Below are positions 37,401 to 49,400 of a stretch of 64,000 nt of DNA, piece after piece. The stretch covers positions 1,857,097-1,921,096 of the forward strand of contig JAQFVV010000151.1 in assembly GCA_028023455.1 (NCBI GenBank), read 5' to 3'. Every line of letters begins with the position of its first letter. The stretch's first letter is position 1. A program made the position numbers and the translations under genes. Source of the DNA: Epiperipatus broadwayi (lineage: Eukaryota > Onychophora > Udeonychophora > Euonychophora > Peripatidae). The notes beneath the pieces are model-generated. The model saw only the letters and a program-made list of their open reading frames with translations, was not told the origin of the DNA and ran no database searches.

Positions 37401-40400
37401 TAATCAATGGATGCCAGAAGGCTTGTGCATAAATCCCCATCTAGTGCCTACTCATCCAATATCCCCAGACTAGTTTCTGGCTTATGGCCTTACAGTCAAT
37501 GAGGAGCCTTGGATCTGAGAGCATTGCACATAGATCTTAGGATTTAATGCAACCCTCTAGCAGCCACCTTTTATCTCCATTTAACTACAAAACTATGAGT
37601 CTTAAACTGAAAACACCTTAATGTCTTCAATCTAAGCCCATAAGCTTATATAGTCATATGTGTCTGAACTCAGTTCAGCACCCATACATTTTGGTGTCTT
37701 TGGTTCTTTAATAACCATAGCCACCCCTATCCTATTAGGCAGGATTGGTTTTAAGCCAATAAACATCACATGACCACCAATTCTTATGCTTGTGTATAAC
37801 TGTTGTTAAAACAGGCAAAACTTACTATATGTATTGCTACACACAGCAAGCTAGAGTAATCAATGGATACCAGAAGGCTTGTGCATAAAATCCTCATCTA
37901 GTGCCTACTCATCCAATATCCCCAGACTAGTTCTGGCTTGTGGCCTTCGTCCGTGAGGAGCCTTGGATCTGAGAGCACTGCACATAGATCTTAGGATCTA
38001 ATGCAACCCTCCAGCAGCCACCTTTTATCTCCATTTAACTACAAAACTATGTGTGTGGCAATACATGTAGTGAGTTTTGCCTGTTTTAACAACAGTTATA
38101 CACAAGCATAAGAAGTGGTGGTCATGTGATGTTTATTGGCTTAAAACCAATCCTGCCTAATAGGATAGGGGTGGCTATGGTTATTAAAGAACCAAAGACA
38201 CAAAATGTATGGATGCTGAACTGAGTTCAGACCCATATGACTGTATAAGCTTATGGGCTTAGATTGAAGACATTAAGGTGTTTTCAGTTTAAGACTCATA
38301 GTTTTGTAGTTAAATGGAGATAAAAGGTGGCTGCTGGAGGGTTGCATTAGATCCTAAGATCTAAGTGCAGTGCTCTCAGATCCAAGGCTCCTCACTAACG
38401 AAGGCCACAAGCCAGAAACTAGTCTGGGGATATTGGATGAGTAGGCACTAGATGGGGATTTTATGCACAAGCCTTTTGGAATCCATTGATTACTCTAGCT
38501 TGCTGGGCGTGGCAATATGTATAGTGAGTGTTTCCTGTTTTAACAACACTTAGAGAGTACATTGAATATATATATAAAATCCAAAATTAGACACCCCCCC
38601 GAATAAATGTAAACAACAATATTAATTCATATTATTAGTACCATGTGGCCTATGAGAACAATAATATATTCTTAAGAACAGATCTATGAGGAAAATAGTG
38701 TTTTTTTAAATGGAGATGTGTACTAAATAACCCAAGATTATAAATTTAAATTGTTTCTAAACAACATCTGGATTAGTATTCCTGAATTGTAGGAATAAGC
38801 ATTTATACATTAGATGTTACCTTAAATAATTGAGGAAAGTTGATGCACAAATGATGATAAACCAAGAAACCCTTGAATCTGATCTGATCAGAATGTAAAA
38901 GGAGCAAGGAAAAATCAGTTAACAGAAGGAATCAACTAGGAAGATAAAAGCTAATGTTTTCTGGAGTTCCTGTCCTCCAAAGATACCAAAGTTAGCTTAG
39001 GACATAAGGATTAGTACTTCATCAGCTTTTGGTTTAATTAGGTGATAGACTTGATGTTGTGAGAGTAGTTATTCATCTGTGTATTGGTTACTTAATATTG
39101 TAATGTTCCACTTTTATTGTTTATAATAAACCATCTTTGTAATTAAAGTAATTTTAATTTAATAAAATAGTATTTGTATGCATTTGGTTTCTGTACACAA
39201 TGTAGAGATTGGGAAATATTAAAGAAGAATTTAAAGAAAATTGTTCAACAGACATTAGATTATATGAAGAAGCACAAGTAGTTATTTGTTAATGATGAAA
39301 TTGTTAATAAAAGGGTAGAGAGAAGATAATGCGAAATACAATTGCTAAAGTAAATGGATTAGAAAGCATAATGGTGAATGGAATTATATAATAGATAAAG
39401 CTAAATGAATATGATTAGCAAAGCCGTGTAGTGAGTTGGAAAATTATGTACAATTTAATTTATAGTGGAAAATGTTTTGCAGGAATGAAACAATTGTTGA
39501 ATCAAAGAATAATAAAAGTGGATTTACTGAAAATTTTCAGATAAGAATATGTATGATTTATTTACTAGGAATAATATTGTGTACAGTTGTATAGATTAAC
39601 AGGAGAAAAAAGAAATAACGTACAAAGGATAAAATCAGCCATGCAATAATAACATATGATATTATAAAAGCTATGAGTGAGATGAAAGCTGGTAAATTCA
39701 ATGAATTGATGAAATTTCATATGGATTACTGAAAACTACGGAATGAAAAGATTTGAGCGACTTAGTTTATGTTTGTCAAACAATTTGGGACTCGGGGAAG
39801 TCGTTAGTGGATTTTTTTTCATGTCTTAACATTTCTTTCAAGAAAATTCTGATGCAGTAAAATTGAGCATTTTATAAGAAATTTGGTCTCACATCTCCAT
39901 TAAAGTGTGGTGAGGGTACCGCTTAAACACATTTATATAAGTCAAATGGAAAGATGTTTATAGAGCAGTTTAAAAAAGTAGAAATGCAGTTGGGAATTTT
40001 TTGAACTGCTGTTAAGAAGTAAACAGAAAGATGGAAGAAAGTTCATAAAATCTTTGATTCCTCTGCTTTTTTAAGGAATTATGGAAGTTTTAGGATTTCT
40101 GTAATAAATATCATCCTCCCCTCTATAAATACAAACTCTGTTAAAATTTAAATAAACATTAACTTTATGCTGCCAATGTAATGTATTGTACCCAACTTTA
40201 TTGATTACATAGTACATATTTTTTAGTAACAAAAAACTAGTGGATAAAAAATATAATATTTGCATTTATTCTTGAATTTGTGGCTAAAAGAATATACTAA
40301 ATAAAGTCAAGAAACTAATATATTTTATATTAAAAATAATTTATTTACCAAAACAAAACAATTTTTTAATAAAAAAAAATATATCAATGACAAACCAAAT

Positions 40401-43400
40401 ATATGTAGAAATGCAAATCCATAACAAGTGTTCACATTTATTGTTGAATTTATGGCTAACGTGTGTTAAATATTGCATATTCTTATTTCATACATATTTT
40501 GTGCATGGACTACCTTTTATTTTTTATTATTTAATATACCTTTTTTAATTGTAAAATGTATTATTTTTTTTATTTTATTTAATAGACACTTGTAACAGTA
40601 AATTCAAAAATAAATGTCGGTATTATAAATTTAAAAGTAAACAAATATTTCTTATGGATTTTTATTTTTAATCTACATTTTATTTGTCATCAAAGTTTAT
40701 TTTGTTAAATAATTGAAATTGTTTGGCAAATAAATTATTTTTACTGCAAAATATATTATTTTCTTGATTCTATTTAATACACTCTTGTAACCCTAAATTC
40801 AAAAATAAATATGGATATTTTACTTTTTATCAATTAATATTTTATTTGCTTAATGTTAAGTAGTATATAGATCAATTGACCAGAATTTATTATCTATTGC
40901 TTGCATATATAAATATTTATTTCTTATGTAATTGTGTTTGGGAGGTTTTCAATACATAACATGATTGCAGTTTCGACTGTCCTGCAGTCTGCATCAGAAC
41001 TCTATATAACTTTCACTTCTCTCTCTAGTTACAGTTATAGAGAGAGAAGTGAAAATTATATAGAGCTCTGATGAAGACTGCAGGACAGTTGAAACTATAA
41101 GCAAAGAGAGAGAAATAAAGATATAGAGTTCTGAAGAAGACTGCAGGACAGTTGAAATTGTAAACAAAATAAAGAAAAAATTATATAAAATTATATAAAA
41201 AAAAGATTGCATTAAAGTGTATAAAACGAGATGATAAATTTTTTTTAATATATAAAAAGAGAAATGCAAAAAAAAAAAGTAAAGAAGAAGATATAAGAAT
41301 ATGTTCATTTATTAGCTATTAAAATCTGAGCTAATTTAGTTTCTCTCTTCCTGTTTACACTAGACTGAATTTTAATATAACTTCTTTGCAGTGAATAGGT
41401 AAGAAGTTACCTTTTATCTATGATGTTTTATTCAGACCTTGTGTTTGTTTCACACATAGCACTGCTGAATTTTATGTATTAACTAGGAAGTAATGATTTT
41501 ACAAATATTTTTTGTATATTTATACATTTATTTCATTAACAACAATAAACAACTTTAAATTCAGAATATGTTTACATTTATACTAGTTAAAAATTATTAG
41601 ATATACTAATTAAAACAGTATAACGGTCAGGGAGTATCGGAAGTTGAAATCTTACCGTATCTGCCATACAAGGGCGCCACCAGGCTATTGGAACCTGGAA
41701 AATGTATATAGTAGGCAGATACGTACTGTTAAGATCTAATTTTTACATATATATTTTATTCCGACCGTCAGCTCATGCCACTAGCTCATGGAGTCACAGA
41801 AATTTAATATAAACTTGCTTAAAAGAAATATATTAATATTTAAAAAAAAAATGAAATGAAATAAGCCACTGCCAGTAATTAACACACAAACATTTATTAA
41901 AGCACATATAAATAAAATTGAGGAATAAAATTTATTATTTTAGATTGGTTATTAATTTTTAAATTTAAATCCTTATTTAACAATCCGCACAGATGAATTT
42001 AATAATATTTTATTAGAGTGTAGAGTATGAATAAACTACATAGATTGCATTTGAAAAGAAAATATTCTATCCCTTATTCAACCTAATACGACAGCACAAT
42101 ACCATACTGTCAGGAATGCACATATGAACAGCATGGTTATAGAAGACATTGACTCTCGTTCAGTACAGGAATGGTACATCTGTCTGGCGAGAAGAACAAT
42201 AAAAAAAAACTCCATAGGAAGGGACTGCGTTTTCGTCTTACTATCCCATTCCATAGGCTAAAGGGGTGATACAAGGAGCAGGGAATACCATCAGCTTCCG
42301 ATGGTCTGTGAGAAATGGGACTTATTTTGCCCAAGTGTGGCGTATAATATGATCCTGCACATAGCGAATCTCATGCTACATTTACTAATTACACCAATAT
42401 ATCCAATCGATTAACCCAATTTAAGTACGAAACAAATAACCCAGGATTAACCTTCCCTTAATTAATTAATATAACTTTACAAATCTATGCAGCCATTCAT
42501 GCCCGACTTAAATTTAACATTTATATAATTTAGTCAATAAATATTAATAAAAAAAAAAATGGAAATGATTAAATTAGCAAACTCAAATATATAAAATTAA
42601 ACATTATTAATTGATTTTGAAAACTTAAAAGTCAGATAAAAGTTCATTTTAAAATTTAGGTTAGCTGATTATTAAGAGTTTGTTAAATCTTGACGAAAGT
42701 TCTTAATTACTTTTTTTTTTTAAAAAAAAAAAAATGTATAGGTCATACTTTACAGTAAAAGAACTCCCCGTTCCTGGTGCTAATTTCTGCGAAGTCTTTC
42801 TTGGAAGACCAGTCAGTTGTTCTGGACGTGGCCTTAGCTGGTTCAATCCTGGTACTGGTTTATTGCAGAACCCATATGATTCGGGGTCTGCAATAGTACC
42901 GGTCATAATTCATCAGTCATTTTATTTGAAATAAGAGAGAGGGTGAAAAGTGTGTCTTATCACCCATCTTTAAAAAAACTCAAGCTGGAACTGTTTTAAT
43001 TTGAATATTTTTTCCTTTGGTCAATCATCCAGATTCACTGAACATGGTTTCCTGTTCAAAATTTTCCTTAAGGTCCGAGCATTGGTTGCTGCTTTTATTG
43101 GACATCTAATTTTTTTTTTTGTTCTCTTATCTATATCTTTCATCTGACTTTTTTATATAAGAACCTCAAAGGCTAGTTTGCTTTTCGTTTAATTTATAAA
43201 ACAATCATTTCCATTTACAGAGATTACATAGGAATCTTTTAACAAAAATATTTTATCTTGTACTTTTTTTATAAAAAAGTACGTTCAAATACTTTTTTTT
43301 TTAAAAAAAAAACAACTTTTACATCTGTGCGATATATTATATACGTCAAACAACTCTTTTTAATTTTAGCTTTTAGTGTTTATTTACGAACTTAAGTTTT

Positions 43401-46400
43401 TTCTTTTTAATAAATCAATTACGATCTTTTTATTTTAATTTTAAATTAATGTAATGGCATATTATATACCGTTACAACAGTAATTCAAAGTAATACATTT
43501 CTAATCTTGTCTTGAAGGTTTTTGAATTGAAGATGTTTGGATTTAGTTACTTCTTTTTATTTCATAGATTTCAAAAGATACCTAATAGTATTTGTTGAAT
43601 ATTGTGAAGAAGATCATAGATTTTAAAGAGAGATAATTATTAGGTAATTTGGGTAGGAATCAAAAAAGGTTTTTGATATTAGTTTTTTACTATTGGGGGA
43701 TGGGAATAGGGATAAAATAGGGATACTATTTGACTATTGTTTTTATTTAAAATTTGCTTAGATAAATTGTTTTAATGAGGACTAAGTCAGTATTGGGAAG
43801 CATTCGCTAATGATATGACTGGGTGTGCAGATATTGATCATGCACATAATAAACTGTTAAGAAGGTTTAATAAATTTCAGAGAAAGTTTGGAATAAAGCA
43901 AACACACAATGTTTATAAGATAAAGATGGTTTAAATTTAAGGACAGTAGTTGAGAAGAAGATTTTAGAGCAGATTTGAAAATTTTAAATGTTTAGTAAAA
44001 TTGGTTAACTGTTAAATGAAATAATGAGAATGTCAGTAATTAAAAATGCTTTTTGTAAGGATTAGAGGTTATATGGGCTTTTAAAATAACGTTTCAGAGA
44101 ATCTTGTAAAATGATATTGTTTGCAGAGCAATTTTTTACAGAATAGAAACTTGAACCGTTAGGAAGAGGAAAGAAAAATAATGGAAAGTTTTAGAGAATA
44201 TGGATTTGAATAAGAATGAAAGGATAAATTTAGTAATGTTGAAGTGTTGTTGGAAAAAATAAATGAAAAAGATTATTTAATAAAAAGTTATGAAGGGGAA
44301 GATGAATTAATTTGAGCATTGCAAATAATATTTTGGCAGGGTAAAGAATGAGAGGGGAATCGAACAAGAAATGTTAAATTGATAAAGATATTGCCAAAAG
44401 TACTTAATGTATAGAACATAATACCGAAAGCTTTTAAGTTCTGAATCGATATATGAATTTGACTTGGTTGAAAAAGAATCATATGGTTAAGTACACAGTA
44501 TGTCCCTATGAGAAGTACTGATGATTGATTCTTTCTCCAAGCGCGCCATCTCAGAATGAGTGCATGTATTATGTTACATTGTAGTTTAGCTATTTGCAAA
44601 AATTTTGAGTTGCTTGCTTGTCTGGTTCATGAGTTATGATATGGAAATGGAGATAATGTGCTGCATATCAACTCATGATGGAACAACATACTAACTCTGA
44701 ATTTTATTTTAAATAGAGCAAAACTATCAATGAAATGTTTGAAATGATTCAAACTATATATGTCAGTGGAGCCATGAGTCGCAAAAATGTCTTCAAGTAA
44801 TTTACAAGAATTGGTGTTGATAAGGAGAGCATTGAAGACAGATCACAAAGGTATAAAATACACCGTCACATTAAGTTTTACATATTTTTTTTTTGATAAA
44901 TCTTAATTGGTCATTGTATAGATTTTTTTGTGCCACGTTTAGCCTTCGAATATAAGATCTTACAATTAAGGTATTCAAAATGTTTCATTTATATTAGAAG
45001 ATATATATATCTAATGGACATATTAATTCTTCTGAAAATAATCTTAAAACATATCCAGGCAAGATTGAACATCCCTTTGGGTTTGTTTATTTATGAGATT
45101 TGGAAAAGCTAATTTCATCCATAGGTTAGTAGCTACTGTAGATGTTTTATCTGATCCCAAATAAAATCAATTGTTACTAAACAATAATGCAACCAGATTC
45201 TGCAATATATTTCTGCTCAAATGATATTTCTCTTGCAAAAGGTTTGAAAAAGGGGCTGATCAGCTAGAAGCATGATTGTAAGAAGCTGATCATGTGACTA
45301 CTTTAAATGGTGTCTTAAGTTCATTAATGTTTCTTCAAAATAATTTGGTTTTTAGAGCAATAAATACAAAAGTTTATCTGATGACTTTGCTAAGTAGTTC
45401 TATTCTGTGCTTCAATAACTATATTTATTTTGTGTAATTTAATATAGGTATGTAAGATAAAGCAACTTTTATGGATAGTTTATTGCCAAACGAAATTCTT
45501 TTCAATAGCTCTTTATAGAGGAAGAGTGAAAAAGAAATCAATTCTCACCAAGCTTATCAATTTCTAAACAATGAAGATTTGAGTGATTTTTATTTATATA
45601 TTTTTTTCTAGTTAAGACTAGGTAAATATACATTTATGAACAATGTTCGACGGTAACATGGGTTGGCTACAGTGCACTACCTGAAAGAATAATCCTCGGC
45701 GTAATTAAAAAAAATTTCAAGTTTATGGGCTAAATATATAATTTAATACATCCAGATTTATTTTCTAACTTGAAATTAAATCTAAACTTCGGAATCCAAT
45801 TCTTACCTAGATTTTAATGGGATAACCAGATTACTAAAAATGTTATTAATATTTTAATTTGCGAAGCGCAGATAGTTGAAAATTGAAATAAATTGAAATA
45901 CTGCCAAACCTCTCAGCGCTCGTTACAATACTTATCCGACAGCCAATCAGATTTCAAATGATAGCTATCCAAATAACAACCAAACCTAAACACACAACAA
46001 AGATTTTACGAGGAAAGGGCGCTGAGAGATTTGGCAGTATCTCAATTTATTTAAAAATTTTATTAAAAATCCTATGAAACTGTAATGGTTGTATAATTTG
46101 GAAATTGTTAGGTTGTTAATAATTGTAAAACTGTCATGTGTTTGTTCATGCTCTTATACATTGAAATTATGTCTATTTATTAATTTATTTGAATAAGTAT
46201 CCTTTTTAAATAAGTGATATATTATTTTTTCTATTTTCTAGGATTCTTTAGGCGGTAACTCCAAAACAGCAATGATCTGCTGTGTGAGCCCATGTATAAC
46301 GAGCTTTGATGAATCTCTTAATTCTCTTAAGTATGCAAATAGGGTAATATTAACATTTTCTTTCTTTTTTGTTGTTTTAATGTGTTTAAAAGTGTTTTCT

Positions 46401-49400
46401 TTTTAATTAAATGTTAACATATGTCAGTAATTACGAAGTTGATGTTTTTACTTTCAATAAAACAGCACATGATTTTGTTTACCCTTAACATATACTTTCA
46501 GGAACAGTTTTCTTAAATGGTAGTAGTGTTATATTCCCATTGTCAGATTAATTTCTGGCTTATAATTTTCATCAGGGGGGACTTGAGATTTAAAGCTGGA
46601 ACTAATACAGTGTGTATAAGTGCATTATTTTCAATTTTAAATTCAAAGTCCTCACTGATTAAGGTTGTAAGCCATATCGTTCGGTCCACAAGTACTGCAG
46701 CACCCCCCAGAAAAAAAGTAATTATTAAATTTATGCTTTAAAATATCAAAAATATAACAATCCTTCAATATTTTGCGTAATTACTATGTAAATACAACTA
46801 ATTAAACTGTTTTTAAAAACAATTATTTTAACCGATGCTTGAAATTCAGAGACGCTGCTAATTATGGGAGTGCTAGAGATGTCATATTCGGTGAATTTCA
46901 TCAAATTTCGCAGAGATTTGTTTGCTTTTATCAACTTCGTTACTAATACCATTAGAGCGGCTCATTGCCATAACATTAATAATTATTGGAATGTGGTATG
47001 TTTATTCTGATTACCCTTCAGAGTGAATACATTTTTATTGTTTTTATTTAGGATGAGCATTAAATATTCTGTTTTTTTTCCTTGTAGTTAATATTTATAA
47101 ATTAACATATAAATATTTATCACAGAAAAATATAAGAAAATAATAAAAGAAATATTATTTTAAATATTTATCATGATGAGTATTAGTGTTGAATATCCAA
47201 TTGACATTATATAGAAAAATTGAAATAAAATGCAAAAGTCAATCTCCTCCAGATATTATTATATGTCAAATAGCAGTTGATAAAACAAAAAATACATTAG
47301 ATTTTTTAACAGTGATTGATGTGGAAAAGTGGTTGTGAAATTAGAAATGTTCTGTTTAGTTTTCCTTATTTACTTTTGGTGGCTATACTGTAATGAAGCA
47401 CCCTGACTTAAAAAATTTCGTGGGCTGCCACTGGCTGTAAGCAAAAAAACTTGTTTGATGCACTGCAAAATGATTTATTCTTAAAAAAACTCAGAAATTT
47501 TATGTGCATAGACTATATGCTCAAAACCCTTTTAGCTAAATTAATTATGATTTCCCTTCAAACTCCTTATATAGTCAATAAACTCTTCTAATTCCTACTC
47601 TGTATTAATCACAATTTTTCTAATCCTGGTTTATTAGCTATAACGTAATCTGTTTTGGTCTGGTTTGGTCAGATGATTGTCTGTACCCTGATCATGAAAC
47701 AAAAATATATTGAAGTCTTAGTTTAAGTTTGGGTATAAGCAACATAAGGCTATTTAATGATAAATTGTGGGGTAGAATCATTTAAGATGTAGAACACCTC
47801 CTACTGGAATTGATTGTGGTTTGCCTCTATCCTCAAGCTGCTTATCTGAGAAAATCCTAAAACCTACTTTTCTGTTATTATGAAAATGATGTTTTCGATA
47901 GATATTTAATATATCCATTTAACATTTCACTAAAATTGTTATCTACTTAAGTAAGCCATATTGGTGCTATTGTACAATAAATAAGTATCTTAAATATTCT
48001 GGACTAAATTTATATTGATAGTGATATTAGTAATTTGAATTCAAAAACTTAGAATGTTTGAACATTCATGTCATTATTTTGAATACCATAACAAATATGA
48101 AAGCCATTGAATGGATCCCCCATCTAAGGAATACTGCTGAAAGTCAATTCATCAAAAATATTTTTGTGGGAATTAGTAGGGCATCGATTGCTCTGCCATC
48201 TAGTATTCATTAATTACTGTAATTGCTTATGCAAAAAAAGTTGTGATTGAAAATAGATGCAGCTGCTATCTCTTGATTTAAATAGATATAAGAAATGGGT
48301 AATATTAATTTAAGTGATCATTACCATAATTATCTGTCAGAAGAATTATTTCACATACAAAAGCTGAGCATATATTTCAGTCTGTATCTATTGCTGTACT
48401 CGTAACTGCTGTCCTCCTTAAGGTTATCAACTTTCTTCTGTCCACCCTAATTCTTCCACCTCTTTTTTTTTTTGCTTTCAATATGTTTCATAATTCTATC
48501 ACCTTAAATTATACACTCAATCCAATTCATCTTTTGCTCATAATTTTCTCAATAAATAATCTTTCTTTTAGCTTCACTTTTTAATGCTTCTACATTGTAC
48601 ATATTATTTTTCCAATTTAACCATTTATTTTCCTTAAAATCCACTTCTAAACTTTTTTTTCCTTCTCTATTTTATTTCAATTTTCTTCATCAATGCTTTA
48701 TTAAAACTTTTTGCAAACAGTCTTTAACAATCCTATTTTTTTAATTCTAATTTCAATGAAATATAATCTCATACCCAGGGCCAATCAGAGGGGGAGACAG
48801 GAGGGGCAGTTGTCCCAGGCCTTGCAATATTAGGGGCCTCAACTTGGCATCTCAATATGTTAAACAAAAATATAGGAGAAGGCAAAGTGATGTCACAGCT
48901 TGTAGAACGACCTTAATTTTACAGTTAAATTCCCCAAAAAATATTCGAGAAAAACTTTTCCAAGCAGGACATACCACGAATCGAAAACCTAAGCCATTTT
49001 AGAAATGAGTTGCCAATTTGATGATTCTGCGACGAAAGCGACTGCAGCACTTGGCGACTAGCAGAACTAATAGTCTCATCCTCCTGTCAGTCAGTTCTGT
49101 GCTAACAGTGTTTTACAAAACTAACAGTGCTACAGTGAATCTACCCTATCCAAGTGCTATCTGGATCTGATCTTCTTGCTTGCTTTTGCGACTTGTAACT
49201 AACTGCTCCCGGAGTCCTGTTTTCGGCCCTGTAAGTAAAAACTCTCTTTTCTCTCTCCTCATGTTCTTAATTTAAATTTTGAAGGACCTCTAAAATATTA
49301 GTTGCCCTGGGCCTCCCATTTGGCCCTTCTCATACCTTTATTTAAAAAACCAGTTTAGCTACTGCATATCTCACTCTTAATGATTTCATTTCATCCTAAT

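Larger units (their letters stand above)
37383..38545. mobile_element. HH-B compound: head-to-tail partial dimer plus inverted copy
   Basis: Unit 1 starts at 37383 (ACACACAGCAAGCTAGAGTA). A second unit with the same start begins at 37839, a period of about 456 bp, and runs only about 215 bp. From about 38050 the sequence turns into the reverse complement of unit 1 and continues to about 38545. The arms are very similar over about 450 bp, so the arrangement is young. Each unit carries a hammerhead block (minus at 37462 and 37919, plus at 38389). Head-to-tail and inverted partial copies are typical of Penelope-like insertions, and tandem dimers of retrozymes; which applies is inference. No ORF of note. 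Confidence 0.75.
27978..46241 (+). other. Intron, 18264 bp
   Basis: The largest visible intron, GT-AG. Contents in order: AT-rich DNA to about 29900; Ty3/gypsy integrase relic and LTR (30065-31560); a less AT-rich patch at 31590-31790; unassigned sequence at 31800-35900, including a moderately GC patch at 33500-33770 and one at 34020-34330 that I cannot identify; tandem duplications and a minisatellite (35971-37279); the HH-B compound element (37383-38545); a LINE relic (39200-40030); an HH-A cluster (40960-41170); small hairpins (41648 and 42851); a LINE relic (43780-44370); a mariner relic (44675-44850); and a MITE (45886-46052). Confidence 0.75.

Noticed and set aside
42703-42934. Overlapping open frames of 67 and 66 codons on both strands
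   Set aside because: They mirror each other because the region is partly palindromic; neither resembles a protein, and the nearby GGTTCAATCC has no matching box A for a tRNA or SINE call.
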